Below are positions 1-11,040 of a DNA stretch of 64,000 bases, piece after piece. The translations under genes were made by a program, and so were the position numbers. The notes below the pieces were generated by a model. That model was not told the origin of the DNA, ran no database searches, and was given only the letters and a program-made list of their open reading frames with translations. Source of the DNA: Gnetum montanum (lineage: Eukaryota; Streptophyta; Gnetopsida; Gnetales; Gnetaceae); the NCBI GenBank assembly GCA_015680685.1, contig MNCI01005255.1, positions 447,678 through 511,677 of the forward strand, in the 5' to 3' direction. Within the stretch, counting starts at the first letter, position 1. Each line of letters begins with the position of its first letter.

Positions 1-810
1 ATCATTGTAGCTATGGACTACTATACAAAGTGGGTAGAAGTGGCAACCGTCATCAACTGTTCTTTCAATAGCACCATATGATTTGTCCAACAACAAATCA
101 TTAATAGGTTTGGAGTGCCACATGCACTCAATTCTGATAATGGAACTCATTTTACAGGTATCACTTTTCGGAAACTCATGCAACACTTGGGGGTCACCCA
201 TAAATTCACAACACCCAATCACCCCCAAGCCAACAGGTAGGCCGAAGTCACCAATAGGAAGATCACCAAGATCCTTACCTGAACCATCAGCAAATATAGG
301 AGGGATTGGAGTACTAAACTTAATGATGCCCTATGGGCCTATCGCTCCACTTGGAAACTTCCTGTAGGGTACTGTCCCTATGAGTTAGTGTATGGAAAGT
401 TAACAATGCTTCCAATTCAAGCTAAACTCTGCACACTATCCATCACCAGTGACTTAGGCCTTGACCTCCCACTAGCACAATGGAAACAACTTATCAATTT
501 GAGCTTGCTAGATGAGAATCAATTAGCAGCCCTTTCCTCCAATGAGACCCATAAGGCCTATAAAAAAATGACATGATCTTAGGATTTAGAAGGTTACATT
601 TAGATGTGGAGACAAGGTGTTTTATTAGAACCCCTCACATGTATCTCAACCAACCAAGTTTCAAACACTGTGGGAGGGACCTTACATTGTCTCTGAAACC
701 TTCCCATCTGGAGCCTTGCTTATCCACAAACCTGAACACCCCACTAGAACATAGTTGGTCAACTACCAACAGTTAAAACCTTTCTGTGAACTCCACTCAA
801 CCAGTGCAAC
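1..810 (+). pseudogene. Integrase C-terminal half of Ath-1 pol, broken
   Basis: Frame 1 reads the second half of a Ty3/gypsy integrase core and its C-terminal region. Seen directly: a YYTKWVEVA segment at the start, the second catalytic Asp in SDNGTHF (codon 136-138), and the catalytic Glu (codon 244-246) with 35 residues between them, as expected for a DD(35)E integrase. Then come RRDWSTKLNDALWAYRS and YELVYGK, typical of the domain end, and a C-terminal WEGPYIVSETFPSGALL segment in another frame. In-frame stops lie near 82, 238 and 277, with frame changes after 570. The first catalytic Asp would lie left of the window. In life it would insert the cDNA copy in the nucleus; this copy is dead. 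Confidence 0.85.
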
Positions 811-2598
811 TACCTCATCATCATCGGAATAGCCTTGCATCATTTTTTGCATCTCCTCCTTTCCACCCAGTCGTGGGGGAGATCATTCTCCCTACTAATC
901 CATTCCACTACACCCATCACTATTTATAATTTTTTGTTTTACACTTTTTTGTTTTTCAACATCATTCATATGTTTGCCAATTCTTATTCAGTTTTTTCTT
1001 TCTTTGATTATTTTCTGTTTCTTTGTATGTGTTTCATTTTTTCACGTAATCACTAATCCATCGTCTTATTATCATCAGCTGTCTGGTGCAGATGGTTTTC
1101 ATTACGATGGATAATGTAGTAGTCCACCCAGTGATTTAGCTTCCATCCTCGCATGGTTGTCCTTGGACTTTACATCTATTTTTAGCTCATAAAATCAGCA
1201 GTGACTCCATGTCCTCCACCCATTCACCCACTTCATGGTCTTCCTTCTGTCGAGAACATGCAACCCCTTCACTTAAAAACATTATAATTAATGTGTGACT
1301 TGTGTAGTTCCTAGACTCAGGGATGATCCAATGGTTTGAATCAGGTGTGACTTCAAGGGAAATGCAACATTTGTCCCTTCCTCCTGTCCCCTGGGTTGCT
1401 AGTATGTTCTTACAGATTTCCTACCACTTCATGTTCTTCTCTCCAAGGAAGCTTCTGGGCAATTCAACCTTGCATGGTGTGGTCCTCACCAAAAAATTCA
1501 AAAAAAACATGAGGATTCAAATCACACCCCTTGGTTGAATGCATGCACACTCACATGGGTCTTCGCATGGCGTGGTTCCCCTGAAGAAGAAAAAACATCA
1601 CTATGTGGGAATTTAAAGCACACCCCTTAGACCACCTCTCATAGGCCACAAGCACTAGTTATGGGACTTCCTTGGTCCCCTATAACTTCATCCCATTTTT
1701 CTTCCTTCCTCTCACATTGGTTGGAGTGGTGGTTCTCTATGGGTGCATTCCTACTTCCTTAGGGGGGCTTCATTTGTTGCTGCGATGTCATTGTATGTGG
1801 ATGGTTTTGGGTCTAAACTCAAGAAAGGTTCTACCAAGTCACTTAACCACAACTACATATGGGATTTCATGTGATCGATGATCGGAATTTCATTTTCTCA
1901 TCTCTCTCTCTCTTCACCTAGTTCTCTTAGTAACTCACCTCACTACCTATCTTATGTTGCAAAAGTTCATCATGGTTTCCATGGGCTTTGCATGCCTTGG
2001 TAGGATCTCTTGGGTAGGAGTCTTAACTGGCGAACACCATTTCTTGGCCCTAGGGCCCACGGACCCCAATGTTGAGGATATGCAGGGGCTACTGAGGCTA
2101 TTTCTTGCTATGGGGAGGACCCACCTAGATATTCTTGGCCCTGCTTGTTAAGTCTCCAATCCTTTGGATTTTGTGGTTGATTATTTTCAAGGTCCCATCA
2201 CTCAATTTCTTCCACGTGGAGTTATTTTACATTCCATTCTCCTATTTTTGCCTCTTTTTTAGCCCAACTACCTTCCTCCTATCCTCAGCCATGTCTGGGC
2301 CTCTCACCCACTTCAATCGCCCCAATTTGGCATTTCAAATTCATCATTTTGAATTTTTCTGGGTTGGTTAACGCTGGTCAACGGGTGCATACCCCTGCAT
2401 ATATGGGGCCCTGTATACATAGCCCCATCAATGTAGCACCCAATCCCTATATATAGGACCATTGTACTTCACATCTTCATCATTTGGGATCCAAATTGGG
2501 GGGAGATTTTGCCATTTTTTTGCCCAATTCTTCCCAACGCACCTACATTCCATCGTGTGTCTGCATCAACTGATCCTTGCCCTTTTAAGTAACCAGAG
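811..2598 (+). other. Ath-1 post-integrase spacer, non-coding
   Basis: I see no convincing protein here; the short open frames are chance. The stretch contains a G-tract resembling a polypurine tract at 873-883. A block at about 1556-1660 is also recognisable in Ath-2 (revcomp of about 28820-28950), with shared words such as AAAGCACACCCCTTAGA and GTTATGGGACTTC, which shows the spacer is a real internal part of the element. The last 230 bases hold a U3-like motif and a TATA-like box, annotated separately. Confidence 0.6.
2371..2460 (+). promoter_or_regulatory. Internal U3-like motif plus TATA-like box upstream of the aORF
   Basis: The segment contains TGTATACATAGCCCCATCAA (2412-2431), closely resembling the U3 of this element's own 3' LTR at about 5985-6021 (GTATATGTAGCCACATCAAT). 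About 15 bases further is CTATATATAGG (near 2447-2457), a good TATA-like box. The aORF start is roughly 390 bases downstream, beyond a possible intron. Ath-3 shows the same arrangement with its own, different U3 motif. A promoter function is inferred, not shown. Confidence 0.45.
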
Positions 2599-2842
2599 GT
2601 ATGCTCTCAGTCATGGGGGGGTAAAGCCTATGTATAATTAATTAATTAGTTAATTACAAAAATAACCAATAAAACTTTAACTCATTCTTTGTTGTTTTTG
2701 GATGTAACCCATAAATTAACACCCTGGGAGACTTGAAGGAATGCCTGTGCCAACAACATAACTTAGTCTAACTAAGAAGGTGTATAAGGACCATCTTGAG
2801 CTACTTATGCATAGTCTAATTGGTGGTTATGTTTGATTACAG
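2599..2842 (+). other. Possible intron in the aORF leader
   Basis: A donor-like site AG|GTATGC at 2597-2604 and an acceptor-like site TTTGATTACAG ending at 2842 bracket 244 AT-rich bases. The next three bases are the ATG of the aORF. The acceptor context is kept in Ath-3 (GTGATTGTAG just before its aORF ATG) and Ath-2 (GTGATTATAG near 27797). The donor is not clearly kept in Ath-3. Splicing is a prediction only. Confidence 0.4.
2607..2622 (+). other. Internal copy of the polypurine tract sequence
   Basis: CTCAGTCATGGGGG here repeats exactly the sequence just before the 3' LTR (5934-5947). Ath-3 also has a G-tract in this place (AGTCATGGGGGATGGG, revcomp near 41805-41820). It could act as a second, central plus-strand primer site, or be a relic of a duplication together with the U3-like motif upstream. 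Confidence 0.5.
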
Positions 2843-5662
2843 ATGGCACCCAAACCAAGGCATCCAAGGGGAAAAGGACCATCACAACCAAGGGACAAGC
2901 GCCCCTGCATAGGAAGGGGACAAGGCACGTAATAGCCAAAGAAAGAAGAGGGCTCTCATGCAACTGGCCCCCTCCGCGAAGGACCTGATGTGCAATCTGT
3001 CCATCAAATTCCTGAAGAGGAGATTACCAACTAGTAATCGCAAGGGGATGAGACTCCTGGGATAGCACCACGACTTGAGGTCACCTTGACCCAACCCTAT
3101 CTTAATGTTATCACGCTGCGCAAGGTGCAACGGATGGTCCTCCAAGAGCTGAACTTTGGACCATTCCTCGAGAACGCACCAGAAGAATTGAGACTCCAAT
3201 TGCAAGACTCTCTAATGTGGCCAATCATCACAACCAGTGGTGAATGGAACTTAGGAGAGACCTACCTCTTCTGGATGAACCAACAACTAGGGTCTAGAGT
3301 AAGAATTAAAGACATTTATGTCTCTTACTCTTTGGAGGTGATAGCATAGGCTCTGGGGTTACCCAAGACAGGGGTAAATGTGGTGGAAATCCAAAACTAG
3401 GCTAAGAGAGAGGTAAAGGTGAAATGGACCAAACGGTGATATGGGGTAGAGCGCAAGGAAATCGGCTCTTTGACCATAGTGGAGAGAGTATACTCAAAGA
3501 TCACATCTTATCACTTGAACCCAATGGTAAGACCCAGCAAAATCACAGCCTTCTCTACTCATGCGTGTGCTACCTTGAGTGGAAAATTCCTAATGAGTCT
3601 TCCACAGCTATTGTTCTTGGATATTGAAAAGAGGTTTGCTAAGAGTGAACGTGGAAGATGAGCTCTCCCTTTTCCCTGCCTAATCCAAAAGTTGTGCAAA
3701 TGGGCAGGGATAGCATGGTCCTTCAATGATGTAATTCAGCATGCCCCAATTACCTCTTGGTGGGAAATGATGAAGGATAAAACTCTTGCCACCACATAGA
3801 CAAAGGAGGAGCAACAACCACCTCCACCACCTACACAAATAATAAGGGTGGATTCGCAAGCCTTTGTAAAACACATCCACGAGATCTGACAAACACTCTT
3901 GAGCCAACAAGAGCAATCTAGCAAGACTGGTGAAGGAGAAGACCCTTTGTTCTATCATCCTACCATGAGCCACCTGGAGCAAGTGGCTTGATCAGTCAGC
4001 TTACTTGAAAGGGCAAGGCCGATGTTCTCCGTAGCCTGAATGCAAGTGCCTACATAAATAGATCCTAGTGTCCGAGAGGTAACAGTATCCACACATCAGC
4101 TATTTTCAAAAATCTCTTGTAATGTTGCCACCTTTTCGGTATGCTTCGAGGATGGTCAGGGGGCAATGGTCCTAGTGATGTAGCACCAAGGATAGGAGAC
4201 TACAACCAAAGTGGTTGCTGACACAATTGCTATGGCTCTTAACACACTGGCAACACCTGTACCATATGTTCATGGACTACAAGATGTAGAGGCATCTTCC
4301 GAAACCTCACATAGCAAGATTGATGCAGCCCAACACAAGGAGTTATTGGACCGACTGGTGGAATCTAGGCAACCACTTCTAGATGTCTTTGACCTTCCGA
4401 ACAACATTACTACAACCCAGTCAGAGCTGCTCTCAGAAAGGGATAAGAGCCTTGTTTTGAAGGGGCAACTTGAAGCTACTCAAGTCGCTTATCAACACTT
4501 GGCAATGGAAGTAGCCCAATTAAGAGCCCAACTTGCCGATCCAACCATCCTCAATCACGAAATCACCAGAGATGAAGCTTTCCAATAGCTTCAAGTCAAT
4601 CTTCAAATTGTTGAGGATGTGCGAGAGACGGTGATTTTTGATAAGTCCTTGGCAGATGTTTGAGCGTATCAATTAGACAAGGACTTCACAAAGGTTCATC
4701 AGGAGAACGTTCGATTAAGCATGGAGTTTCATCACATGCACAATGTTGATGCAAAAAATGAACACATGAAAAACTTTATCCACCAACAGTAAGAAGAACT
4801 AGTCAAGGAGAATGCTAACGTAAGAAGGTTGGCTGCTGAAAATCGGAATCTTTCAATGGAGGAGGTTCGGGCATTATGACAAAAATCTACAATTGAAATC
4901 AATTCTTGGAAGAATGAGGCCCTGAAATTTGAAAACATCAAAAATCATTATAGGGACCAAGTGGGATTACAAAAGGAAGTAAACAAAAAACATATTCAAG
5001 TTGCAAAGGCCAAAATGAACCAAGCGCTCCAGCAGCTCCAAGAAGGAGGCAAGGTATGGCAACCTATCTTTGATGGGTTGAATGCCTACAATCAAGCTAA
5101 AATCCACTTTAAAGAGCTATAGATTGAAGAGATGATAGAATATATGGAGCTTGCCAACCTTCGATACACAAACCTGGCTATGCTCATAGCCAGGAGACCG
5201 TGGTCAAAATTGGAAAAGCAAGTGGTCACCTCGTATTCTCTATACGAGGGTGAGTTCCAGGCACATAAGGCAACAAAGTAGAAGCTGAAAATAGTTGATG
5301 TGGAACTTGAGGTTCTCCGCATGCGATTTGAAGGGCAACATACAGTTGTGGAGAACCTAGGCTGTCAAATGAGTGACTACCAACAGCTGCAGGCATCAAT
5401 TCGAGCGTTTGACATCTAATGAAAGTAGTTCATAGCCTGGTTTGTCAACCTAAAAGAACTCTTCTCGATGTTGCCATGCCCTTGGGAGGTTCCAGTTGTA
5501 GCACACATTGGAGAAGCCTCCTCAACAATGAACAATCCCAGAAGCAAAAAAGAGAAGATGAGGGCTCTCTTGGAGGCTTTCTGGCTACCTCCAAAAGTTG
5601 CAACTACTGTGGGGCAACCATCATTCATGCTACCACCAATGCATGGGCCAAAGGCTGGATAA
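2843..5662 (+). pseudogene. Post-integrase ORF (aORF) of Ath-1, coiled-coil rich, broken by stops
   Basis: I do not recognise a named family. One frame runs 940 codons from ATG 2843 to TAA 5660-5662 without a visible frameshift, interrupted by many stops, mostly at former Gln or Arg codons. Residues about 1-80 are basic and proline rich. Residues about 95-185 form a globular domain with ELNFGPFLE, LMWPI, SGEWNLGETYLFW and YSLEVIA-ALGLPKTG, all matched in Ath-3. A PPPPPT segment follows near residue 330. From about residue 455 to 855 the sequence is Glu/Gln/Leu/Lys rich with heptad character, so long coiled coils are likely. A short tail ends in LPPMHGPKAG. The position between integrase and 3' LTR fits the extra ORFs of Athila-type elements; the ALGLP motif is reminiscent of them but that is a weak comparison. 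Function unknown. Confidence 0.7.
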
Positions 5663-5933
5663 GGTCTATCGGAACCACCGCCCCCATGGATGGTGTGATC
5701 TTCTCCCACAATTTTGTGCATCATTCTACACGATAAAGACTCTAGGACTAGCAAGGTGTTCAATTTTGTCTCTAAACATCACCATTTTTTGTAACTTTTC
5801 CTTCTCTGTAACTCAGGCACTTGGTCAAATTCATGATGTGTCATGTGTGTGTCATGTGTGTGTCAAGTCATGTGCATTGTAAATAAAATCTCATACCTTC
5901 CAAATTGTAGAGTAACTTGAGGACAATTTTTTA

Positions 5934-5949
5934 CTCAGTCATGGGGGTA
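5934..5949 (+). other. Polypurine tract of Ath-1
   Basis: CTCAGTCATGGGGGTA directly precedes the LTR start TGATGAAGTG. The equivalents in Ath-2 (TTTAGTTGTGGGGGTA) and Ath-3 (TTCAGTCGTGGGGGTA) sit in exactly the same place, which fixes the plus-strand primer site and the LTR edge. Confidence 0.8.
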
Positions 5950-6843
5950 TGATGAAGTGTCATTATTCAATGCATTGACTAGGCTGTGTATACAGGGCCG
6001 CGTATATGTAGCCACATCAATGTGGGCCTGTCGACGTAGCCTTCCATGTGTCGATGTGGCCCCATTTATGTGGAGCCTATTTTGGCCTACGAATAAGAGG
6101 GCCTTCCACCTCATTTAGGTACCTTTTAGTTAGTTGTAGTGAAGTGCTTATAGTTTTTTCCCACGTGAGATAGAATATTTTCCAAGTGCCAGCAGTAGGT
6201 GTAAGACAAGTGATCAGCTCTTTATTCGAGCGTTGATGTATCTGAGCCCATTGGCATGACGGAAATAAAGACGAACTCTTCAAGCATTCCTTGCAGCATT
6301 TTGGACTTAGTCATTTATTACATTTATTATTTTAATATGTTTATGCTTTGATAATTACTTAAGTTTTGATTATTATTATTTCCACTACTTTTGCTCTCTC
6401 ATAAGATCGTAAAGACCATAAGTATGACCATCTCGAACATAAACCCAACACTACATAACCCGGTGACTCTTAATATCTGGTAACCTAGTAGTGTTTAGGG
6501 GATGCTCAGAATGTGCTCAGAAGATGGGATCAGATACTTATCTTAGGAGTAGTCAATATTTAGATTAAGATAATCTTAGCTTAATTTACATTATAGCCTT
6601 ACTTTCTAAGATAATTAGCCACCAAAAGATAAGTAAAAAGCTATAAAAATCATTAGCCTTAGTCTCACTTAACCATCGTAAATCACAAGTGAGATTAGGA
6701 AGACAACGACCATTCTAACCCAAGGTTTCACTAGTTAGGGTTTTGTGTATGTTAAGTGCTTACAGTCTACAGAATTTGACCGACTTGGGTGTGAACACCC
6801 ATGATTCATATGGTTGGGCATAGGGGTACCTAGCCGCTCATCA
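5950..6843 (+). repeat. 3' LTR of Ath-1 (894 bp)
   Basis: It starts TGATGAAGTG after the polypurine tract and ends GCTCATCA, giving the 6-base inverted ends TGATGA/TCATCA also seen in Ath-2 and Ath-3. The U3 has repeated GTCGACGTAG and GTCGATGTGG words near 6030-6060 and a decayed TATA region CGAATAAGAGGG near 6090, matching TATAAATAAGAGG of Ath-3. The end context GGGGTACCTAGCCGCTCATCA parallels the LTR ends of the other two. The second LTR is outside the window, so age cannot be estimated. Confidence 0.8.
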
Positions 6844-7208
6844 GGTAGCAACCAAAGTTAGAAAAATTTTCTAACTTTTCTAGCATTCCTAGACTTAAAA
6901 TTAGTTTTTCATTTTTTTGGTTATCTAGCAAATGCCCAGGGTAATCCCACATTCCAAACCTTCCCTACATTCCCTAAACTAATGCATCATGCATAATCCA
7001 TGGTCCACTATGACCTTAAACTAGCAATCTTATGGCCTACCAAGGTCCAAAACTGATTTCTGTACTTGCTTAGCTAATGCCATAGTCACACAATTAGCTG
7101 AAATTTTATAGCATTTCTTTCCTTATCTTATGCATTCTACTTTATTAAGACAAGTGTAGCTTGATATTCTTCTATTTGTTTTTGCAAGAGTCTTGGTAGG
7201 ATTGCAAC
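6844..7208 (+). other. Leader of Tat-1 with TTAAACT repeat word and splice-acceptor-like site
   Basis: No ORF here. Near 7000-7045 the word CCACTATGACCTTAAACTAG belongs to the repeat family found after pol. The last 60 bases are T-rich and end in a TAG (7197-7199), ten bases before the pol ATG. Tat-3 has TTTTGTAG|GATTGG and Tat-2 has ACATGTAG|AATTAAA in the same place, so an acceptor is plausible. Confidence 0.5.
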
Positions 7209-10200
7209 ATGAGCATATACGAGCATCTTCATTCACCCCTAGTCTTGATTGGACCTTTTGGCGACTCCATGCCATGCATTAACATTAAATATCTAGGCTT
7301 TGAGCCCATATCTTATGACACACATCTAGCATCCTTAGAGGAATCACTGGATTGGCCAAACCATCTAGTTAGAGCTCTAGATCTAAAGGCAGGTGATGTA
7401 ATTGAGAATCTGCTCATCAAAGTCACTGTAATAATGCATAGAGGCAAGGCGAAGACACTAAAAATTAGTTCCTTGTTAGAGCCTCAACCTATACAAAGCA
7501 TCACCAAGTCCTCAAGAATAACATCAAGGCATTTGCATTTTCCTACAAGGACATGCTAGGCCTAAACCCTCTTATAGTGCAACATAACATCATCCTTGAT
7601 CCTCATGTAAAACCAGTCAAATAGAAAGCTGGTAAGGTTAAACATAAGGTGGTGTTGGCAGTTCGTGATGAAATCACCAAGCTTTACAAGGCTAGTTTCA
7701 TCCAAGTAGTTGACTATGTAGACTAGCTTTCTAACATGGTAGTTGTTCTTAATAAAAATGGAAGTATACGCATTTGCATAGACTTCCGGAACCTAAACAA
7801 GGTGACCATCAAAGATGATTTCCTATTGCCTAGTATTGACCAACTCATCAATACTATGGCTAATCATTCCTTGTTGTCCTTCATGGATGGATTTTGGGGT
7901 ACAACTAGATTTGGATCAACCTAGAGCACTAGCTCAGCACAACCTTTATGATCCCTTGGGGTACATTTTGCTACACAATGATGCCTTTGAGACTAAAGAA
8001 TGTGGGAGAAACCTACCAATGTGCAATGACATATATCTTTAGTGATTATTTACTAGACTTCCTCAATGATTAAGTTGATGACATAGTAGTTAAGTCCAAT
8101 GTGGATCACAACCACATAGATGATTTGGACAGTGTACTCAAACATTACCTTAGACATGACCTTAGGCTAAATCCCAAGACATTTGTCTTTGGCATCATGA
8201 CCAGTTGCATGTTAGGCTTGTAGTATCAGAGGTAGGCATACACATAGACCTAATAAGGTTAAGGCCATCATCAACTTAGCACCACTAGCAAACCTTAAAG
8301 AGCTACATGGATTACAAGGCAGATTGTAATTCATTCATAGGTTTATTTCAATGTTAACTGATAAGTTGCAACCAATGCAACATCTGCTCAAAAAGGAGAT
8401 CCACTGTGAGTGGACAACTCAATGCTAAAAGGCATTTGACAACCTCAAGAAGGAGCTAGCTCAACTTCCAACAGTCTACCCTCCACAAGAAGATAAACAT
8501 TTTTACATCTACCTTGTAAGCTCATATGTGTCCATCACTTCTCTACTTTGCCAAAAGTGAGATGATATCTCAAAGGTTCTTGTATGCTACCTAAGCCATG
8601 TGTTAGTGGGCCACAAAGCAAAATAAAACAATGTGGAAAAAAAAATACCTTGCCTTAGTCTTTGCACTTAGGAAGTAAAGGCATTATCTTCTCCAAAATC
8701 AAGTTAACATCATCTACAAAGCAAAGTACTCCAGGCTATTACCATGAACATCTATGAAAGTAGTTGAATTGCATGATGGAAACCAATAATTGTAGAATTT
8801 TACTTGCACTACACATCACAAGCATCCACTAAAGGTCAAGAAATAACTACACAACTAATGTATTCACCAATAGATGATCAAGTGACAATATATTTGAAAT
8901 TTCTAGATGAGCATGTTAATAGCATAAGCCAAGTGCCTACCAACTTTGAGGTAGTTTTATACTTCAATGATTCTTCAACCTCACAAGGGGTCAGTGTTAT
9001 CACCGTCATCATGGTCATCATGTTTCCTTCTAGGGAGATCTCACCCTTCACATATCACTTTGCATTTCCTTGCACCAACAACATAGTAGAGTATGAAGGT
9101 CTCCTCAGAGGCTTCTTAGTAGCCTATGATCTAAGAATCCAAAACCTAGTAGTCTAAAGCAATTTGTAGTTAGTTGTCAACCAAGTTACAAAGGTTTACA
9201 CTTGCAAAGCACATAATTTACAACATTACTATGACTTGGCAAAGCACCTGCTCAAGCAATTTGCAACCATAGATATCCAATATATTCCTCATAACTAGAA
9301 TGGCATTACCGATGCATTAGCCATCTTAGCCTTAAACATAGCACCCAACATGTTTCATGCCTTACCCGCTTGAGTAACAAACTACACTAAACCTATTATT
9401 CAAATAACAAGTATCACATCCATAGCCACAACAAGCAAAACTCATGCATAGGAGTGGTACAACAATATTAAGATGTACCTCTAACAGGCTGAGCCTCTGC
9501 AACACCTAACCACTACCCAAAAGGATGTAGTGCAAAAATGATCACAACAATACATCCTTGTAGGTGATAGAACCTTATTTTTTAGATCCTATGATGGAAT
9601 ACTACTAACCTATATTAGCTATACCAAAGCACAAGCAATTGTTGATCAAGTCCATGAGGGATTATGTGGAGGCCACATAGCACCCATGGAAATGGTAGAA
9701 AAAATTATATGCTTAGGCTACTATTGGATTAACATGAAGCATGATTGCATTTCCAAGGTTAAGATGTGTGACGTGTTTCAGTGACATGGCAACTTAATGC
9801 ACATGCCACCCATTAAACTTCATACCACACAGATCACATGGTCATTCCAATGTTGGGGGTTGGACATCATAGGACCTATCAATCCTAAATCTTTTACAGG
9901 ACATAGATTCATCATAATGGTAACTGAATACTTTACCAAGTGGGTTGAAGCCATTCCCCTTATGAAGACAATGTCAAAACAAGTTTGTAAATTTATCCTT
10001 GACAACGTACTAACCCGATTTGGTCTACCCATGATTATAGTCATAGACAATGGCCCACAATTTAGTAGTGTGGAAACCAAAGCCTTCTATAAATAGCTTG
10101 GCATCAAACATTTCTTTTCATCACCATACTACCCATAGTTGAATAGCCAAGTGGAGGCTACAAACAAAGTCATTATCAACCTTTTGAAGAAAATGCTTCG

Positions 10201-10696
10201 TAGTAGCAAACAATAATGGCACAAGTAACTAGTTTACATGCTATGGGCCTATGGCACAACATGTAGAATAACAACCAGTAAGATGCCATATAGCCTTGTG
10301 TATGGATCTAAAGCAATGTTGCCTCTTGAATTGTAGCTCCCATCACTCCACGTGATCCTCTCAAGCTTCATTGATGAGGTTTAGAATGACAAGTTAAGAA
10401 CCATTGACCTTGACTCTATAGAGGAGGAGCACATGCAAACACTTGATTGCATTGAGTGGTAGTAGGAAAAGCAATGATGAAAACATTGCCATAATCAGCA
10501 TCAAAACCTAATCAGAAAAGGGGACTTGGTCCTCAAGGTCATTTATGAACTTGCAAACAAATTCTCAACCAACTAGGAAGGGCCTTTCTTAGTCACAAAG
10601 GCCTATGACAATGGATCATTTAAGCTTGATGATCTAGATAGCAATGAGTTTTCCAACTTGATCAACCATTCATGCCTCAAGCCCTACTACTCTTGA
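7209..10696 (+). pseudogene. Tat-1 pol (RT, RNase H, second RNase H, integrase), broken
   Basis: Homology runs from ATGAGC at 7209 to CLKPYYS-stop at 10696, in step with Tat-2 and Tat-3. Domains in order: an RT leader with FSYKDMLGL; RT with IRICIDFRNLNK (about 7766) and FMDGF; an active site reading stop-VDD (about 8070), where the Tyr codon became TAA; gypsy RNase H remnants (about 8500-8790); a second, archaeal-type RNase H (about 8960-9340) with NNIVEYEGLLRG and VVNQVTKVY; an H2C2 region (about 9640-9790); and integrase with WGLDIIGPI, IDNGPQF and QVEATNK, so the D-D-E residues are still present. Many stops and at least one frameshift (about 7500-7730) kill it. The two RNase H domains after RT point to the Tat clade. 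No protease or gag lies in front. Confidence 0.85.
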
Positions 10697-11040
10697 CATA
10701 GCATCAACATAGCAAGGTAAGCATACGTTTTCTACAACATTAAATTGGCACAAAATGTCTACTATGATGTTAAACTGGTATAGAATTTCCTTGGGATATG
10801 ACATTAAATTGGCACCCATAGCATGGTCTGCTATGACCTTAAACTGGCAACCCATTATCTGCTATGATATTAAACTAGCACACAATGGTCTACTAAGACT
10901 ATAAACTAGCACATCACGGTTTTTCGAGACCTTAAACAGGGTTCATAATTTTCTAGGACCTTAAACTAGCATAGCCTATGATCTACTAGGATCTTAAACT
11001 ACGTTCACAATTCAGCACACATAGCTCAACACATACAGTT
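10697..11040 (+). repeat. Tandem repeats with TTAAACT core after Tat-1 pol
   Basis: About nine diverged units carry words like CTGCTATGACCTTAAACTGG, spaced 30 to 45 bases. The unit matches the regular 30-bp repeat after Tat-3 pol. The open frame on the opposite strand (10855-10670) with repeated CQFN-V motifs is a by-product of the repeat and not a gene. Confidence 0.7.

Larger units (their letters stand above)
1..6843 (+). mobile_element. Ath-1: Athila-like Ty3/gypsy element, 3' part
   Basis: The window opens inside this element. In order it shows integrase remnants, a long non-coding spacer, a broken post-integrase ORF, a polypurine tract and a complete 3' LTR that starts TGATGA and ends TCATCA. 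The integrase C-terminal part is closely similar to that of Ath-2 on the other strand, so the two belong to one family. The 5' LTR, gag and RT lie left of the window. Sequence after the LTR (from 6844) is the leader of another element, so Ath-1 seems to have inserted there. The expected target duplicate GGTAG (6844-6848) cannot be checked on the left side. Confidence 0.8.

Noticed and set aside
1954-2371. Frames at 1954-2151 and 2135-2371 as genes
   Set aside because: They overlap, lack any motif and lie in the Ath-1 spacer, whose counterpart in Ath-2 is not open.
2882-3205. 107-codon minus-strand frame
   Set aside because: It is the shadow of the aORF, whose frame is conserved in Ath-3.
3680-3982. 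100-codon minus-strand frame rich in Leu/Cys
   Set aside because: Shadow of the Gln/Pro-rich part of the aORF on the other strand.
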